DNA from: Vicugna pacos
Taxonomy: Eukaryota > Chordata > Mammalia > Artiodactyla > Camelidae
Direction: 5' to 3'
NCBI RefSeq assembly: GCF_048564905.1
Contig: NC_133004.1
Location: forward strand, 41,522,105-41,586,104
Length of the DNA stretch: 64,000 nucleotides
Shown here: one piece after another, positions 12,830 to 24,739 of the stretch
Layout of the letters: each line of letters opens with the position of its first letter
Numbering within the stretch: the first letter of the stretch is position 1
Notes under the pieces: generated by a model
Told to the model about the DNA's origin: nothing
Database searches by the model: none
Seen by the model: only the letters and a program-made list of their open reading frames with translations
Position numbers and translations under genes: made by a program

Positions 12830-13262
12830 ACAGCGGACTTACTGAAAGCGTAAAACTCCACCACTAATTAATTAGTTATGTGTTTGGGGGCCTTTTAATA
12901 ACCTCTCTAAGCCTTCAGTTCCTTCATATGTAAAATGATGATAGTTAATAATGGATCATTACTATTTTTAGAAGATTTTTTCCTTGAGGCAGAGGGGAGG
13001 TAATTAGGTTTATTTGTTTATTTATTTAAACTTTTTTAACGGAGGTACTGGAGATTGAACCCAGAACCTCATGCAAGCTAAGCACACGCTCTACCACTGA
13101 GCTATCCCCTCCCCCTAATCGATCATTACTGACAACAATTGACAATGGTGGTAATTATACTAACCTCATAAAGTCTTTGTGGGAGTTAATGACATAATGC
13201 ATAAATAATACATAAAGTATATAAAGTACATAGCAAAATGCTCGGTACACAGTCAACACTCA
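12830..13262 (+). repeat. MIR split by a younger SINE
   Basis: The MIR 5' part (TTAGTTATGTG, CCTCTCTAAGCC, AAAATGATGATA) lies at 12,850-12,950 and its 3' part (CTAACCTCATAAAG to AAATGCTCGGTACACAGT) at 13,150-13,262. The camelid SINE at 12,964-13,120 sits between them, so the SINE is the later arrival. Confidence 0.75.
12954..13130 (-). repeat. Camelid tRNA-Ala-type SINE (vic-1 like) with target-site duplication
   Basis: Minus-oriented copy. The tRNA-like head, read on the plus strand as GATTGAACCCAGAACCTCATG to CTACCACTGAGCTA, lies at about 13,045-13,107. The GGTAATTAGGTTTATTTG tail lies at 12,999-13,016. The 10-bp direct repeat GATCATTACT at 12,954-12,963 and 13,121-13,130 marks the insertion. 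Confidence 0.9.
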
Positions 13263-13269
13263 AGGCACG

Positions 13270-15460
13270 TTACCTGTCATTGTCATTATTATCATTATTC
13301 TATTCTTATCATCCCAATTAGAAGAGACAATAATGGAGCTTACACCCACATGGGGGAAAAGAGACAAGTAAATAATCAGGTAAGACAGTCCCACAGTGAT
13401 GCTACGAGAAAAGCAAAACATCTTTGTGCACAATCACTAAAGGCATCTCTCATTATTTCCTAAGGGCAGATTCCAAGCAATGGGATTGCTGGTCCCACAA
13501 ATAGTCAGAGGATCTCTATGAGATAGTGCTGGTAGCCCTGAGGTTCCAGACCTTTGGCAAACACAGTCAGCTAATGCGATCAGGTGGCACCACCCGAGAG
13601 TTTTGAAAGAACTTGAAGGTAAAAGTGTTGCACATACCGCTCAATGTAATGATTTCCTATTATAAAGAGATACTGTCCTCAAGGACTGGAGGGTTGCCCT
13701 GAACACATAAACGTTTCTGTAGGCACTCCAGAAACCATGGGCTCCCAAGTGTGACTTGGTGTGAAAGCTGGTGGAGTTAGCACTGAAAGGATGCAACCTT
13801 GAAGGTGTCGCTGACACCAGGCACTAGGGACCTTGGGGCTGTTTCATTGTGCGTTCCTGAGGGTTCTCTCTGTGGAGCCAGTTGAACCCTCGGTTTATAG
13901 TGAGAATCTGTGCTGGATTCAGTCTTGTGCCAGGAGCGTTGGTAAGTCAGCATCGCGATAAGCCAAATTTAGCTAGAGATGGTTGGGGTCACTCAGAGAG
14001 TGTGATTTCAGGCCCCAGACCTTTGTGAGGGTGGTCTTGTGGCTGGGAATTCTCCAAGGCGCAACCAGCCACATTGTTTTCTTCTTTGGTGTGGCTCTCA
14101 TTCACCCTTCAGAGTGTTGTCTCTTGAGGTTCCTTGCTTTAGGCAGAGGTCTAGGGCCCCCAGCTTTGTCTCCTGTCCCCGTCATGAGTGGCCTGTTAAA
14201 GCCTATACTCTGGATGCCAGAGGCGAGCAGACACCTTAGGGAAAAGTCTCTCGAGGGTGTGCTTATTCCTCCGAATCATCATTTCCAGCCTCCAAGGAAT
14301 TCCCTTACTTTCCAATCTGCTCATTCACCCATTAATAAAAGCTGCCTTTTTCAGGGAAGCCATCATTTTTCCATACATTCAATAGGGAGGGTTTCTCTGA
14401 CCATCTTGTCTGCCAAATTGCCAGAAGCTGAAGTCCAGGAGGATATTATATGTAAGACTTGTAAGTCTGAGAAATTACAGGCTGTGTGGCTGGAGTAAAA
14501 AAGGCTTCATCACTAAATCTTGGAGCTCTAGAATGAAGAAGCTCGTGCAAAATACAAAGCACAAACACTTGGGGACAGTGCTTTCTAGAGAAGACAGTGA
14601 TTTTCTGATCTTATTTCAGGGGGACAGGCTGGAGAAGAGTGGTCCTCAGTGAGCATTTGCTGTATGAATGGAAGGCAGGTAAGGGCAGAGTTGGATGGAT
14701 TTTTTAGTTGGTTGAATTACCAGAACCAAGTTATATAAACAAATTCACATCACCTTTGAATGGAGTCTCCGGAGCCAGCTACCACTGGGTTCTGTTCCAT
14801 TGTTTCCTGTTCAACAGGATCCTCTTACATGAGCTTTACATGACCTGCTTCCTGTTTTATCAGTGTTTTGAGAATGTTGGTGTCATAAAGTTAGATTAGC
14901 ACATGACCCTAAGCTAACAGTGTTAACTAGTATGCTGAAGGCAGAGAAGCAATTTCTGTCCTTCCTCCCCCATCTCCCCACCCCACCAGATCCACAAACA
15001 GGGGATGGATGAGTTAAAATGGAATAGGGCCAAGAGCTCTCCACGTAGGTGGAAAAGTCTACAAAATACCCCTGTGGCCACCATCCAAGATGGAACATCG
15101 GTCTGGAAAAAATAAGTATGGACGGACTGGAAGTGGAAAGTGTGGCTTCTTGACAGCAGTGCTAGTGAACAAGACCCAGGGCTCTTCACAGACTGAAAGC
15201 TCAAAGTGAGTCAAGAGCGAGTCAGTAAAAGTTAAATCGATCTTAGGCCCCATGAGCAGTAGCAGAGTCCAAACATGAAGTGAGAGGCACGACTTCCTCC
15301 TCAATGGTCGGGTCAACTGGGTGCAAGTCTTCACCCCTGAGCACTGGAACTAACCAGAGTGCAGGGAGGGGAGGGGCAGCCACATGGGGAAGGAGCAATG
15401 GAAGATCCTCTGGAGTTCAGCAAGAAGGGAAGGCGGAAGGCAGGGCTTGAGTGGGGAGCC
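13270..15460. other. Intergenic stretch without a recognised gene
   Basis: It holds a 171-codon open frame at 13,983-14,498 (+) with no recognisable domain and no exon signals. No clear repeat is assigned. Confidence 0.5.
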
Positions 15461-15464
15461 CATG

Positions 15465-15821
15465 CTAGACTGCTGGGGCCGCCATAGGACAGACATGTAT
15501 TGAATTATCATCTGAAGGCTAAAGTCCAAGTTCAAGGTGTCTGCATGGTTGGTTCCTTCTGAGGCCTCTCTTCTTGGCTTGTAGACGGCCATCGTCTCCC
15601 TGTGTCCTCACGCGGTTTCCCTCTGTGCTTGTGTCCCAATCTCCTCTTCTTTTAAGGACACCAGTCCTATTGGATTAAGGCCCAACCCTAATGACCTCAT
15701 TTTAGTTTAATCACCTCTTTAAAGACCCTACCTCCAAATACGCTTACAGCCTGAGGTGCTGGGGTTAGGACTTCAACACACGCATTTTAGGCGGGGGAGG
15801 TACCTAATTCAGCCCTTAACA
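15465..15821 (-). repeat. MLT1-type solo LTR (ERVL-MaLR)
   Basis: Same family as the LTR at 9.4 kb, in the opposite orientation. The shared landmarks are the CTACAAGCCAAG block, GGTGTCCTTAAAAGAAG, TGAGGTCATTA and GGGTCTTTAAAGAGGTGATTAA, all read on the minus strand. An old fossil without internal region. Confidence 0.8.
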
Positions 15822-17040
15822 GTGCCTGACTCTTGTTTCAACGTGTAGGAAAGGAAACAGATTTCTCCTTTGTGAGTCCAGTAGACAAAGCAAAGGTCAC
15901 TGTGTGGAAGTTATTAAGAAAGCCAGTTCGGGCTCAAAAGGAAAATCTTTGCCTACCTGCTTCCCCACATCACCTACCCTGGGTTCCCAGCTAACGTCAG
16001 AGCCTCCAGCTACTTTGTGTGAGATTCTCAGTTCCAATTCTATGTCTATCTGTCCCAGACCCTTGGGGCACTCAGTTTCACACCGGTAGGACGTCCTCCT
16101 GGTGTCCTCATTCGGGTTTCTTTCCTCTGCACCTTGACCCACCCACCTAGAAAGCCTAACTCCAGATCTCAGTCCTTCAGAGTGTGGCCAGTCCTTCCAT
16201 GGGAAGGTGGGTCATGTCCAGCGTTGTCTAAAGATAAGTCATCCAACCTGGCTTCTGAGACCAGAGAACAAAACGTTTCCCTGGAGAAGCACTTCCCTGC
16301 CAAATCATAAAGGCACCTGCCATGACTTCACCTAATCTTGTGATGGTTCTCCTTGGAATTGGCGTATAATGAGCTCTTCCTCATACACAAACTGCTCTGG
16401 ATGTCTTGGTTGCTCTCAATATGCAAAATCCATGGTTTTCCCCCAGCTCCCAGCTAGGAGGTCACAGAAGACTTGAAAAGGAATGGAACAGAATCTGCTT
16501 ATAACACAGAGTTATTTTCGTATGCAAATTCATCAGCGTTGATGATGAAAGAGAAGTGCCCAGAATGGGTATGTGAAAAAAATCCCACTGGACGAGGCAA
16601 AAGCCCTCTGCAGGGGACTGAGGAACATGGTCTGTCCAGCCTCAGAAGACAACGGCCTGTACTTTCCTTCCCAAAGGTGAACCATCTCCAAGGATATTGT
16701 GGGGAAAGAGCTGGTCTGTGGGGTGGGAAGCAGAGTCACCTGATGGCTGCTATAAATGTCAGAAATAGAGAAGATTCAGAGAAGAAGAGAAATCGACAAT
16801 TTCTAAATAGATACAGTTTGGAGCTCCAGGGAAACTGAGGACAGAACTCCTGCCTATCTCAAAGAAGAGATGAGTGTCTCTGAAAGACTGCTGTCAGGGG
16901 CTCACCTCCCCAGAGGCCCTGGAACACAGACAGTGCCTGACCTGAGAATGTCTCTCCCCACTGCCTCCCCCCACCCCCAGCCAGACCTGCCAAGGCTCCC
17001 CCGCCCCAGCCAGAGGACGGCCAAATGGCGCAGCCCCCTC
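15822..17040. other. Intergenic stretch without a recognised gene
   Basis: No exon or clear repeat is seen. GC rises toward the motif cluster that follows. Confidence 0.5.
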
Positions 17041-17048
17041 CCTCCCTG

Positions 17049-17303
17049 TGCAAACAGCTCTCACCCCGCCCGAGTAAACAGGCCTCCCCGGTAGCGGCGC
17101 CTCTGCGCTGCCTCTGTATGATGTAGCCCAGAAACGAGGAGGCCAAGCCTCAGGCTCTGGACTTGGGTTCTGTTTTTAATCCAGGCCCCCAGGCAACAGG
17201 GGTCATCCATCTTGGCTCCTTCTCTTTTTATGTAAACAGGGCTGGGGGCCCATGTGGTTTGAGTACAGCCAGGCCCCTGCTCTCACTCCTCCCCATGTAA
17301 ACA
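17049..17303 (+). promoter_or_regulatory. Cluster of four forkhead-type motifs (candidate enhancer)
   Basis: Four same-strand matches to the forkhead (FOX) consensus RYAAACA fall within 255 bases: TGCAAACA at 17,049-17,056, GTAAACA at 17,074-17,080, TGTAAACA at 17,231-17,238 and TGTAAACA at 17,296-17,303. The surrounding DNA is GC-rich but not a CpG island. Forkhead factors of the FOXA group act in liver and secretory epithelia, where AZGP1 is expressed, but a link to AZGP1 about 20 kb away is only inference. Confidence 0.35.
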
Positions 17304-17689
17304 CATTACAAAGAATCTTTGTAACTGTCCAGGCAGAGCAGCCCAGCCCAGAGGAAGGGAGCCTGCATCAGGAAGGGAGTGAGGGTGGAGGCAGGGGTGG
17401 CTTGGGGAGCGGGGAGGGGGTGATGCCCACCAACACTCCTTATATGGTGGGATGCAGATGGTCAGCTTTGCCCAGTCTGACCATGGGAGGAGAGGGTCTG
17501 TTACCTGCAGCAGAAACCAAGAGGAGGGGTATGAGAAAAGGGGGAACAGACCTGACATCCTTCAGCCTGATACCTTCCCTGCTGCAGTTCAGGTGAGGCT
17601 GAAAAAAGAATAAAAAAAAAAAAAAAAGAATGAAAGCCTCCTCTTCAACCATGGCAGGGTAGAAGAAAGAGTATCATCTGGAGAGTCAA

Positions 17690-17962
17690 GAAAACAAATT
17701 GTATTCCTGCGTCCACCCTTAATGAGCTGTGTGACCTTTGGATGGTGCCTTAACCTCTCTGAGTTTCCTCATCTAGATAAATTGGACTCTACTATCTGCC
17801 CTTGATGTGACAGGGACTTTAGGTATGTTATTTTACTAATCCACACAACTACCCAATGAGGCAGGGAATGATTATCCCCATTTTCAAGATAAAGAAATTG
17901 AGGCTCAGCAGGTAGAACTGATTTGCCCCCAATACGCACGTTAAATAAGTGGCAGCTCTTTT
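17690..17962. repeat. MIR-type fragments
   Basis: The first part (+) reads AATGAGCTGTGTGACC then CTTAACCTCTCTGAGTTTCCTCATC, a MIR core. The second part, from 17,800, carries ACAACTACCCAATGAGGCAGG and ATTATCCCCATTTTCAAGATAAAGAAATTGAG in two adjoining pieces, a MIR/L2-like block. Confidence 0.65.
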
Positions 17963-19085
17963 CCCTGCCAAACCCCATTCTGCTCCTGCAGCTGAGAAAG
18001 GTGGGTTTCCTTTCCTTGACCATTTGGAAGCTGAGACTAGAAGGTACTGGCCTACTGAAAACAACCTTTATTGCTGGAGACAGAAGTTCTGACTCAGATA
18101 AGCTCAAGGTCTGGGAGTCAGGGCTGTGTCTCAGGACCCCCACCTTCCCCAGCCATCTCCTTTCACTGCACTCCTGTATCACCTTGGGTAAAATCCAGGG
18201 AAAGAGAACAATCAACAACTTGTTCCACCCAGGGAAGGACTTGGCAGGGACTCTTGGCATCACTGTCACCACCTTTTCCAAGCCAAGGCAATACCTAAAT
18301 ATCTAAATTTCCATAGCACGTCTTTGAGGCTGAGAGAACCGGGAACCCTTATACCTACAGACAGACTTAGCACTGGGAGGCGTTGCTGAGGGGAGTAAGA
18401 AAGGTTCCCAGGCCTTTGACAGTAAACTCTCGACCAAACTTCTGCCCCTGGGCTAAATGCAGTTTGCCATTTTTCCTGTTGAGCTGGTGATCTTAGAATT
18501 TTATGTTTTTAAATGGCTGGGAAAAAAATAATCGTTTATGACATGCAAAAATTATATTAAATTCAAATTTCAGGGTCTATAAATATGATTTTAGAAGGCA
18601 GCCATGCTTTTCCATGTACACAAGTCTGTGGTTGCTTTTGTGCGACAAAGTTGCAGAGTTGAGTGGCTGTGACATTGATCATGTGGCCGGCAAAGCCTAA
18701 AATATTTGCTGTCTCTTTACTGAAGGAGTCTGCCATCTCCTGTTCTAGGAAACATCATGTGCCTGGGATGGGGTTTCGGGGAAGGGTCTCACTATTCTGG
18801 AGGTAGATATTTATTTAACCCCTTGTTTTTCGTGCAGCCCCTCCCCCAACACACACACACCTCAGCAGTGCCTGGCGGCCCCAATCCAGTTGGGTCTAAC
18901 TAGCAGCCTGAGGGATGTGGCCTCTCAGACCCAAGGCTGACGAGCTCTTCACCCCCAACCCTTCAAGGGTCAATTCCTTCCCTCCCCTGGCATCTGGAGT
19001 ACTGGCAGCCAGGCTTCGACTCCTTAGGAGGGAGGCTGGAGGGTTTTCCCCTGGAGAAACTGACCCAGAGACAAGATCGAGATAC
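17963..19085. other. Intergenic stretch without a recognised gene
   Basis: Nothing beyond a short CA tract at about 18,850-18,861 is recognised. Confidence 0.5.
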
Positions 19086-19089
19086 TGAC

Positions 19090-19690
19090 AGTTGGAAGTC
19101 CAGTTCCCACCAGATCTTCTAAGGGAAGCTCACGGTGGACAAGGCCTGCCCCCAGCCAGAGTCTTCCAGGGAGCGTCCCAGAGTCCCATGACATGTGAGC
19201 GGACAGCCAAAATGTGCAACAGTCTGGGACCTGAGACTCTACTGGAGTGCTTGCACCTGGACAAACACCTCCTCGAGCAAACAGAATACAAAGAAACTAC
19301 AGGGACTGAAAATAACTGCATGCGGTGGCTGGGGCAAATTACCAACAACAAGATACAAAACGGCCAGAACCCAACTGTCAACTGCTGAGGTACCAGGAGC
19401 AAAAGCAGGGTACTGCGCATGATCCCTGCACACAGCACCACCCAGGGGGTGGGCCGACCACCTATGCCACCCTTCCGGGCCCAAGCACTGATCTGCCTCC
19501 ACTCTCACCCCATTTAAGAGACCAGCTCGCTGACTCTCAGGGAGCAAGCAATGGAAACTGTTACTTCTTTTCGCTCCCTCGGGCTATAGCGCAAGTCCCA
19601 GTGAAGACTTGCCTGAATTTCTTGTCTGCTCTTTTATCAATGCCTGTTGATGAAACAGTCCAAGCACCTGGGTTAGTATCACGATCTTCA
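19090..19690 (+). repeat. Possible LTR fossil, family not named
   Basis: The 3' half has an LTR-like layout: an ATTTAAGAGACCAGC TATA-like word near 19,512, then CTTTTCGCTCCCTCGGGC, then TTTCTTGTCTGCTCTTTTAT near 19,617. The family is not recognised with confidence, and no viral internal region is seen. Confidence 0.3.
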
Positions 19691-19870
19691 GGTGTGAGAA
19701 GGGGGAGGCTTTTGTGGCTGATCTAGGAAGTGACAGGACGCATGTCAGAATCACACAACAGGCTTCACTTGGGGGGGAGCCTGGTCGGGACTGCATGAAA
19801 GGGACCTTACAGAGACCTTACTTACGGGGACTGATGTGGCACCCAGAGCGGCACAGGGCAAGGGGACTCC

Positions 19871-20472
19871 TGGGAGAGAGGAGACTCACAGTGAGGTGGG
19901 AAGCCCCACTTAAAAAAAAAAAAGAGAGAGAGAGAGAGACCGGCAGGACCCCCAGGCAGAACCACTATTCTCCTGCCAGCACCACCCAGTTCCCTGGCCC
20001 AGGAGCTCTATCTCACTTCTTGCCTCTGAAAGGGCTTACTTCTAGGAAAGTGGAACTTATCCCTAAAATTCTATTGGTTCTCTGAGCTCACTCATGATTG
20101 GTTATTTCCTTCACTCCTGATTGGTCCATTTCCCTAACTTCTGATTGGTCCACTTGTAATACTTCATTTGCATGGAGCTCACTCTGATTGGTCCATTTCC
20201 CTCACTCCTGATTGGTTATTTCTCTTCCTCCTGATTGGTCCATTTCTACAAAGCTTGTTCCTAATTAGTCAACTTTTGTTATACCTTATTTGCATAAGGT
20301 GTAAAGTGTAAACTGGTAGCCTATAAAAGCCTGTGTAAACCAACAGACAGGGTCCAAAGCTTGGCATGTTAACTCGCCTGGGTCTGCTGGTGTGTTCGTC
20401 GAGTGCTGCTTGGTCTGTCACCTGGGTCCAGGTTGCTGCCACAACTGAGCTGTAGCACGTTTTCCTGCAGCA
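19871..20472 (+). repeat. Retroviral solo LTR, copy A (CCAAT-repeat U3 family)
   Basis: An LTR fossil of the same family as copies B and C near 28-29 kb. The U3 region carries a tandem series of about seven ATTGG (inverted CCAAT) boxes in units of roughly 25 bases. A TATA box (CTATAAAAG) lies at about 20,321, and the LTR ends TCCTGCAGCA at 20,472. An A-run and a (GA)n tract at about 19,912-19,939 lie near its left end. The left edge is approximate. The family looks like a gamma-type (ERV1) LTR; that placement is inference. Confidence 0.65.
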
Positions 20473-23460
20473 GTAGAGGGGATTTTTGTGTCTCAGTGAT
20501 GTCATGTCACTCTGTATTATTGTGGGGAAATTCTGGGCCAGAGAATCCTGGACGGCAGCAGCGGGTTTGGGGCCTTTAATAGCCCAGGGTTCGTCTCACC
20601 TGTGGCTGGCAGATGTTAAGTGCAGTTCTGCAAAGCAGGCAGGCTCTGAGTGGCTACAAATATCTTTCCTGGGGCTACATTTAAGGCAATTGGATGTATG
20701 GGGATTTGAGTTTAGTGCTGGTGGGCTCGGAGCCTGCTGTGAAGAAGTACAAAACATAGGGGTCATCTCTAGCCTACTTAAATAAAACAAAAAGCTTGCT
20801 GTTAACCTCCTCAGAGATATGAGAAGAAACTGCAGAATAGGCTATAAAAGGTATATCCAGAAAACAAAAGGAGTATCTTAGAAAGGGAAAATATTGGAGT
20901 AAAAATGAAAAATTCAGTCGAAGAGAAAGTGAAGGAAATATGACAGCAATAGAACAAAAAAGACAAAGACTTTTAAAAATGAGTGAAAAAATGAAAATCA
21001 GAGAATCAACCCAGGAGTTCCCACATCCGAACTTCAGGAAATTTGGAAGGAGAGAACAGAGAAAAATGAAAATTATCAGGAAAAGACTTTAAGACAATTT
21101 TTCAGAAATAGAGGACATGGACAGACCCCCAAATGCTCAGCAAAATGAATGGGAAAGAAATAAACAAAACCAACTCATTGATGTGAAATTTTAGAGCCCA
21201 AAGATTTCCAGAGATCAAAAAGAGGTCTCATACAAAGGACTGAGAATCAGAATGCTCCTGGGTTGCTTAACAGTAATTTTGGAAGTTAGGGGACAAAGTT
21301 CCAAGGGAAGATAATTTAAAAACTAAGCATCTTACACCCAATAACTCAAAAAGGGTTATTTTTAGAGGGGAGCAAAAAGACCTTTCCAGATATTTAAGGT
21401 CTCAAAATATTTACTCCAACAGGCACTGTGTCTCAGGAAGCTTTTTGGGGGATATGTTTCACCAAAGAGAGGAGTAATCAGGAGGGAAATGGGATCCAGA
21501 AACAGGAGATCCAAAACGGGGGAGGGGCTGGGGCTGGAGGGGTCACGAAGTTCTCCAGGGGGCTGCTAAGGGCAATCTTGAGATGCAGGAGCTGTGAAAC
21601 AGCCTGGCTGTTTTGAGAGGAAGAAAGAGCTCTAGGATTTTTCGAAAGAGTAAAATACACATCTGTCTTCAGGCAATAAATCGAACTGTTATCAAAACCT
21701 AAAGAAAACACTGGCCCCAATGTAAAAGGATTTCTTTACATTTCTTAAAAAGTTTTTGTCTGTTCTTGTTGTTTAGCAGTTTTCAAAAAAACAATCAAGT
21801 CCTTATGTTTTTTCATGTCATGTGTGCATCTCCTTGATAACATGAAAACGACAGAACTTCGGGTAAAGAGTAGTCCATCGTCTCTGGCTATCTCCACAAC
21901 TTAAGATCATACTACCTTCTTGTCTTAAATACTTTAATTTTCCTCTTTTATATCATGCAGCAGAACTCCACTCAATGCATGGAGCCTGGGACTTGTTCTC
22001 AAACGTGAGCATCGGCCGGCCCGTCATGGAGTGCTGGCCTGCTTTGAGCTTTGAACCCACACTAACTTGACTCTGCCACTCTGTAGCTGATCAGTTTTGG
22101 CAACTGTCTGCATCTCTGTTTCCTCATTAAGGTACCAGGCATAATCATCCCAATCTCGCAGGGCTGTTCTGAGTTTTAAAATGATGCTATCGTGGAAACG
22201 AAGCACCAGTATTATCCCTAGTTCCTAGTAGGTGCTTAACACCTTGTGGCTGTGACAGGTGTTAATGTTTTGTAGTTTCCACCACGATTTCATCCGTCCT
22301 TTCTCACCGCGTCTTTGATGAAATGGGAGGACAGGTTTGATGCCCCCACTTAAAAACAGACAAAACCAAGGCTAAGCAACAGGCTAGCACTCTGGGATGG
22401 ACCCTTTGGGGGCTCAGCATTTCTGGTCACTGGGCAATGCTCTAACAGAGACAGAGCCATCGGGAAGCGAAGTTCCTTGGAAGAGCAATCGTCCCCGATG
22501 CCCTGCCTTTCCAGCAGCAGGACCACGGGGTTAAGAACAATAGACTGTGAGTCCAGACTTGCTCTCAGAATGAGAGCATTTTCACATTCCAAGTGGGACC
22601 AGGAGGGAGAAGAAATGACAGGAGACAGAGTGGGTCCATGAAATCATGTTTTTATATCCAGTGCCCAAAAGGAAATTGGAAAACAAGTGTGTGTGAATCC
22701 CTTCACTCTGTAAATATGTTTACTACGTAGGTGGGATAGGAAATACCAAGGCAGTCTGCAGTAAAGTTTCTGAAATAAAGATTAAGCCCCAAAGGATAGA
22801 GCTTTGTATTTTTAAATAATCTTAGAGTTCCTCTTTGAACATGACTAAGTGATCATTTGTGTCAAACTAGGTTTTTAAAGTGGCAAAAGGAAAGGGTGGT
22901 GTCAAGGATGCCATTTTCAACAAATTCAGACTTTTCAAGTTCCTTAGAGATAACTTAAAAAATTTAGAGACTATTCTAATACCTGGATTCATATTTAATT
23001 GTCTGAGTGAATTATCTGTGTATATGACGTTACTGTTTCTTTAAAAGAAATGTAAGTGAAACTAAGAAAGTTATGTAGGTAAGACTGTTTTGTGTAGGGC
23101 AAAGAACCCTGAGGGCATCATTGTGTAAAGGATGTTGACTAAGTCAGAAAAAAAAAAAAAGTTAAATCATACCCACACGGGAAGGTGTCATAAATTTTAG
23201 AACGACTTCCATGCAGAGTGATTAAAAGTGTTATTTCTGAAAACATTAGCAAGAAGCCAATAAATGTGGGTTAAATGAAGAAAAATTATTTACGGCAGTA
23301 AAATATCAAAGACTAAAATACTAAGATACATAACTGGTTATCTCTAACATACAATAATGTTCCAGTAGCCCATTTACAGATTGACTTGAGAATTTGGAGC
23401 TTATTTTCCCAAATAAACAGTGCTGTAGACATCAGTTACACTCTCACAGAAGTAAACAGG
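20473..23460. other. Intergenic stretch without a recognised gene
   Basis: AT-rich DNA with no coding exon. A MIR-like block (+) lies at about 22,060-22,240 (CACTCTGTAGCTGATCAG, TCTGTTTCCTCATTAAGG, then GCACCAGTATTATCCC toward TAGTAGGTGCTTAA). An A-run of about 14 lies at 23,148-23,161. Confidence 0.5.
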
Positions 23461-23462
23461 GG

Positions 23463-23593
23463 GCAAGGAGACTAGCTCAATGGTAGAGCACATACATGTT
23501 TAGCATGTACGAGGTCCTAGGTTCAATCCCCAGTACCTCCACTGACAAAAGAAAGAGAGAAACCTAATTACTTACCCCTACCAAAAAAAAAAA
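23463..23593 (+). repeat. Camelid tRNA-Ala-type SINE
   Basis: The tRNA-like head contains both internal promoter boxes: an A box (TAGCTCAATGGTAGAG at 23,475-23,490) and a B box (GGTTCAATCCC at 23,519-23,529). The anticodon-loop region TTTAGCATG matches tRNA-Ala(AGC). The tail ACCTAATTACTTACCCC and an A-run follow. It is too diverged in the acceptor stem to be a real tRNA gene. Confidence 0.9.
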
Positions 23594-24364
23594 ATGTTAA
23601 ACTAAAACATAATGTAGATAAATCCTTGTGCACCTGCAGTGAAAAACAGTAGAAATTCTAGCATATAAGCGCAAAAGGGAAACAATAAAACTGGATTACA
23701 ACCACTGCATTATTTTGGATGCTAGTATTCAAGGATCAGAGGACTACTGAGAAAAGAAATTACACCCGTGGAGACTCTGAGCGAGGTGTCGGGCTTTCAG
23801 GTAACTGAGGTGCTAGCACCCATGTGATTTCACTTCAGTCCCTAAGGCCTTCTCCTGTCTTGTTGCATGCATGCCTATGATTCTTGTTAGTCAAATCAGC
23901 AATAATTCTGGCCGTTTTGAAGTTCACAGATGAAAATGGGGAGAGGAAAAGGACAGTATATTTTTTAAGATAAAAGGTAAGTGAGGAGAGAGGGGCCCAT
24001 TGCAGGGACATGAAAGGGGAACTTGTGCACCCTTGTGAGAGGGCCTGAGGTGGTGACTGAATGGTAAGCAGGGATGGGTAGGAGAAGGTGGCAGTGAGCA
24101 CATGGTTTCCCTGAGCTGGTGAGGAAGAGGTGCCACTGTCAGACGCCACCTTGAGCCTTAACTCTTGGTTGCTGTACATCACACTCCCAGAGTTTATTTA
24201 CCTTGTAAGTGAGTTTGTACCTTTGGGCTGCTTTCACTAGTTTTAGCAGAAGGGATCTAACAATCTTAAAGCACGGACTTGTGGCCACATATTCTTTAAT
24301 CTCCACTACCTAGTGCAGAATAAACATTGATCAGAACGGTGTTGAAATATTTCCCTCTCGCTAC

Positions 24365-24560
24365 AGTTTCCCCCACCCTTTCACCTTAGTGCTTTTGCAC
24401 CAGCTTCACCTGGAATGCTCTTGGCTGGTAAGGCATTTCCGCAGATCCAGTTCTTACCCTCCTCCTAATACACCACCCACTTAGCAAGGTTTTCCGATTT
24501 GATCCCTACCCTCGCGGCTATCTGTATCTCTCCACCATCTCTCGGTTGTATCTCACACTT
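24365..24560 (-). repeat. L2-like fragment
   Basis: The plus strand reads TAGTGCTTTTGCACC, CACCTGGAATGCTCTTGGC and a cysteine-poor CT-rich run, resembling the reverse complement of the L2 3' end. Old and diverged. Confidence 0.45.
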
Positions 24561-24739
24561 ATATCGACAACACACACGCCAGTTCCCTTGCGAGTGCATC
24601 CCAGTCTGGGAAACCCAATAACCTAACCTGATCTTTACTTTGCCTATACCCAGCCCGACGCTCGGCTGGTTAAGTGGAAGAATAAAAAACTCGGAAAGCC
24701 GAGGGATCCAGCGTGCGTCTTGCCGTTAAACAACCTGGA

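Noticed and set aside
13983-14498. A 171-codon open frame
   Set aside because: No recognisable domain, composition bias or exon boundaries; likely chance.
9593-15592. Two similar peptides starting MAVYKPRRE at 9.6 kb (+) and 15.6 kb (-)
   Set aside because: Both come from the same block of MLT1 LTRs; the similarity is repeat homology, not a gene family.
23475-23550. A possible tRNA-Ala gene with A and B boxes
   Set aside because: It is the head of a camelid SINE: the acceptor stem does not pair well, the SINE tail follows, and several similar copies occur in the window.
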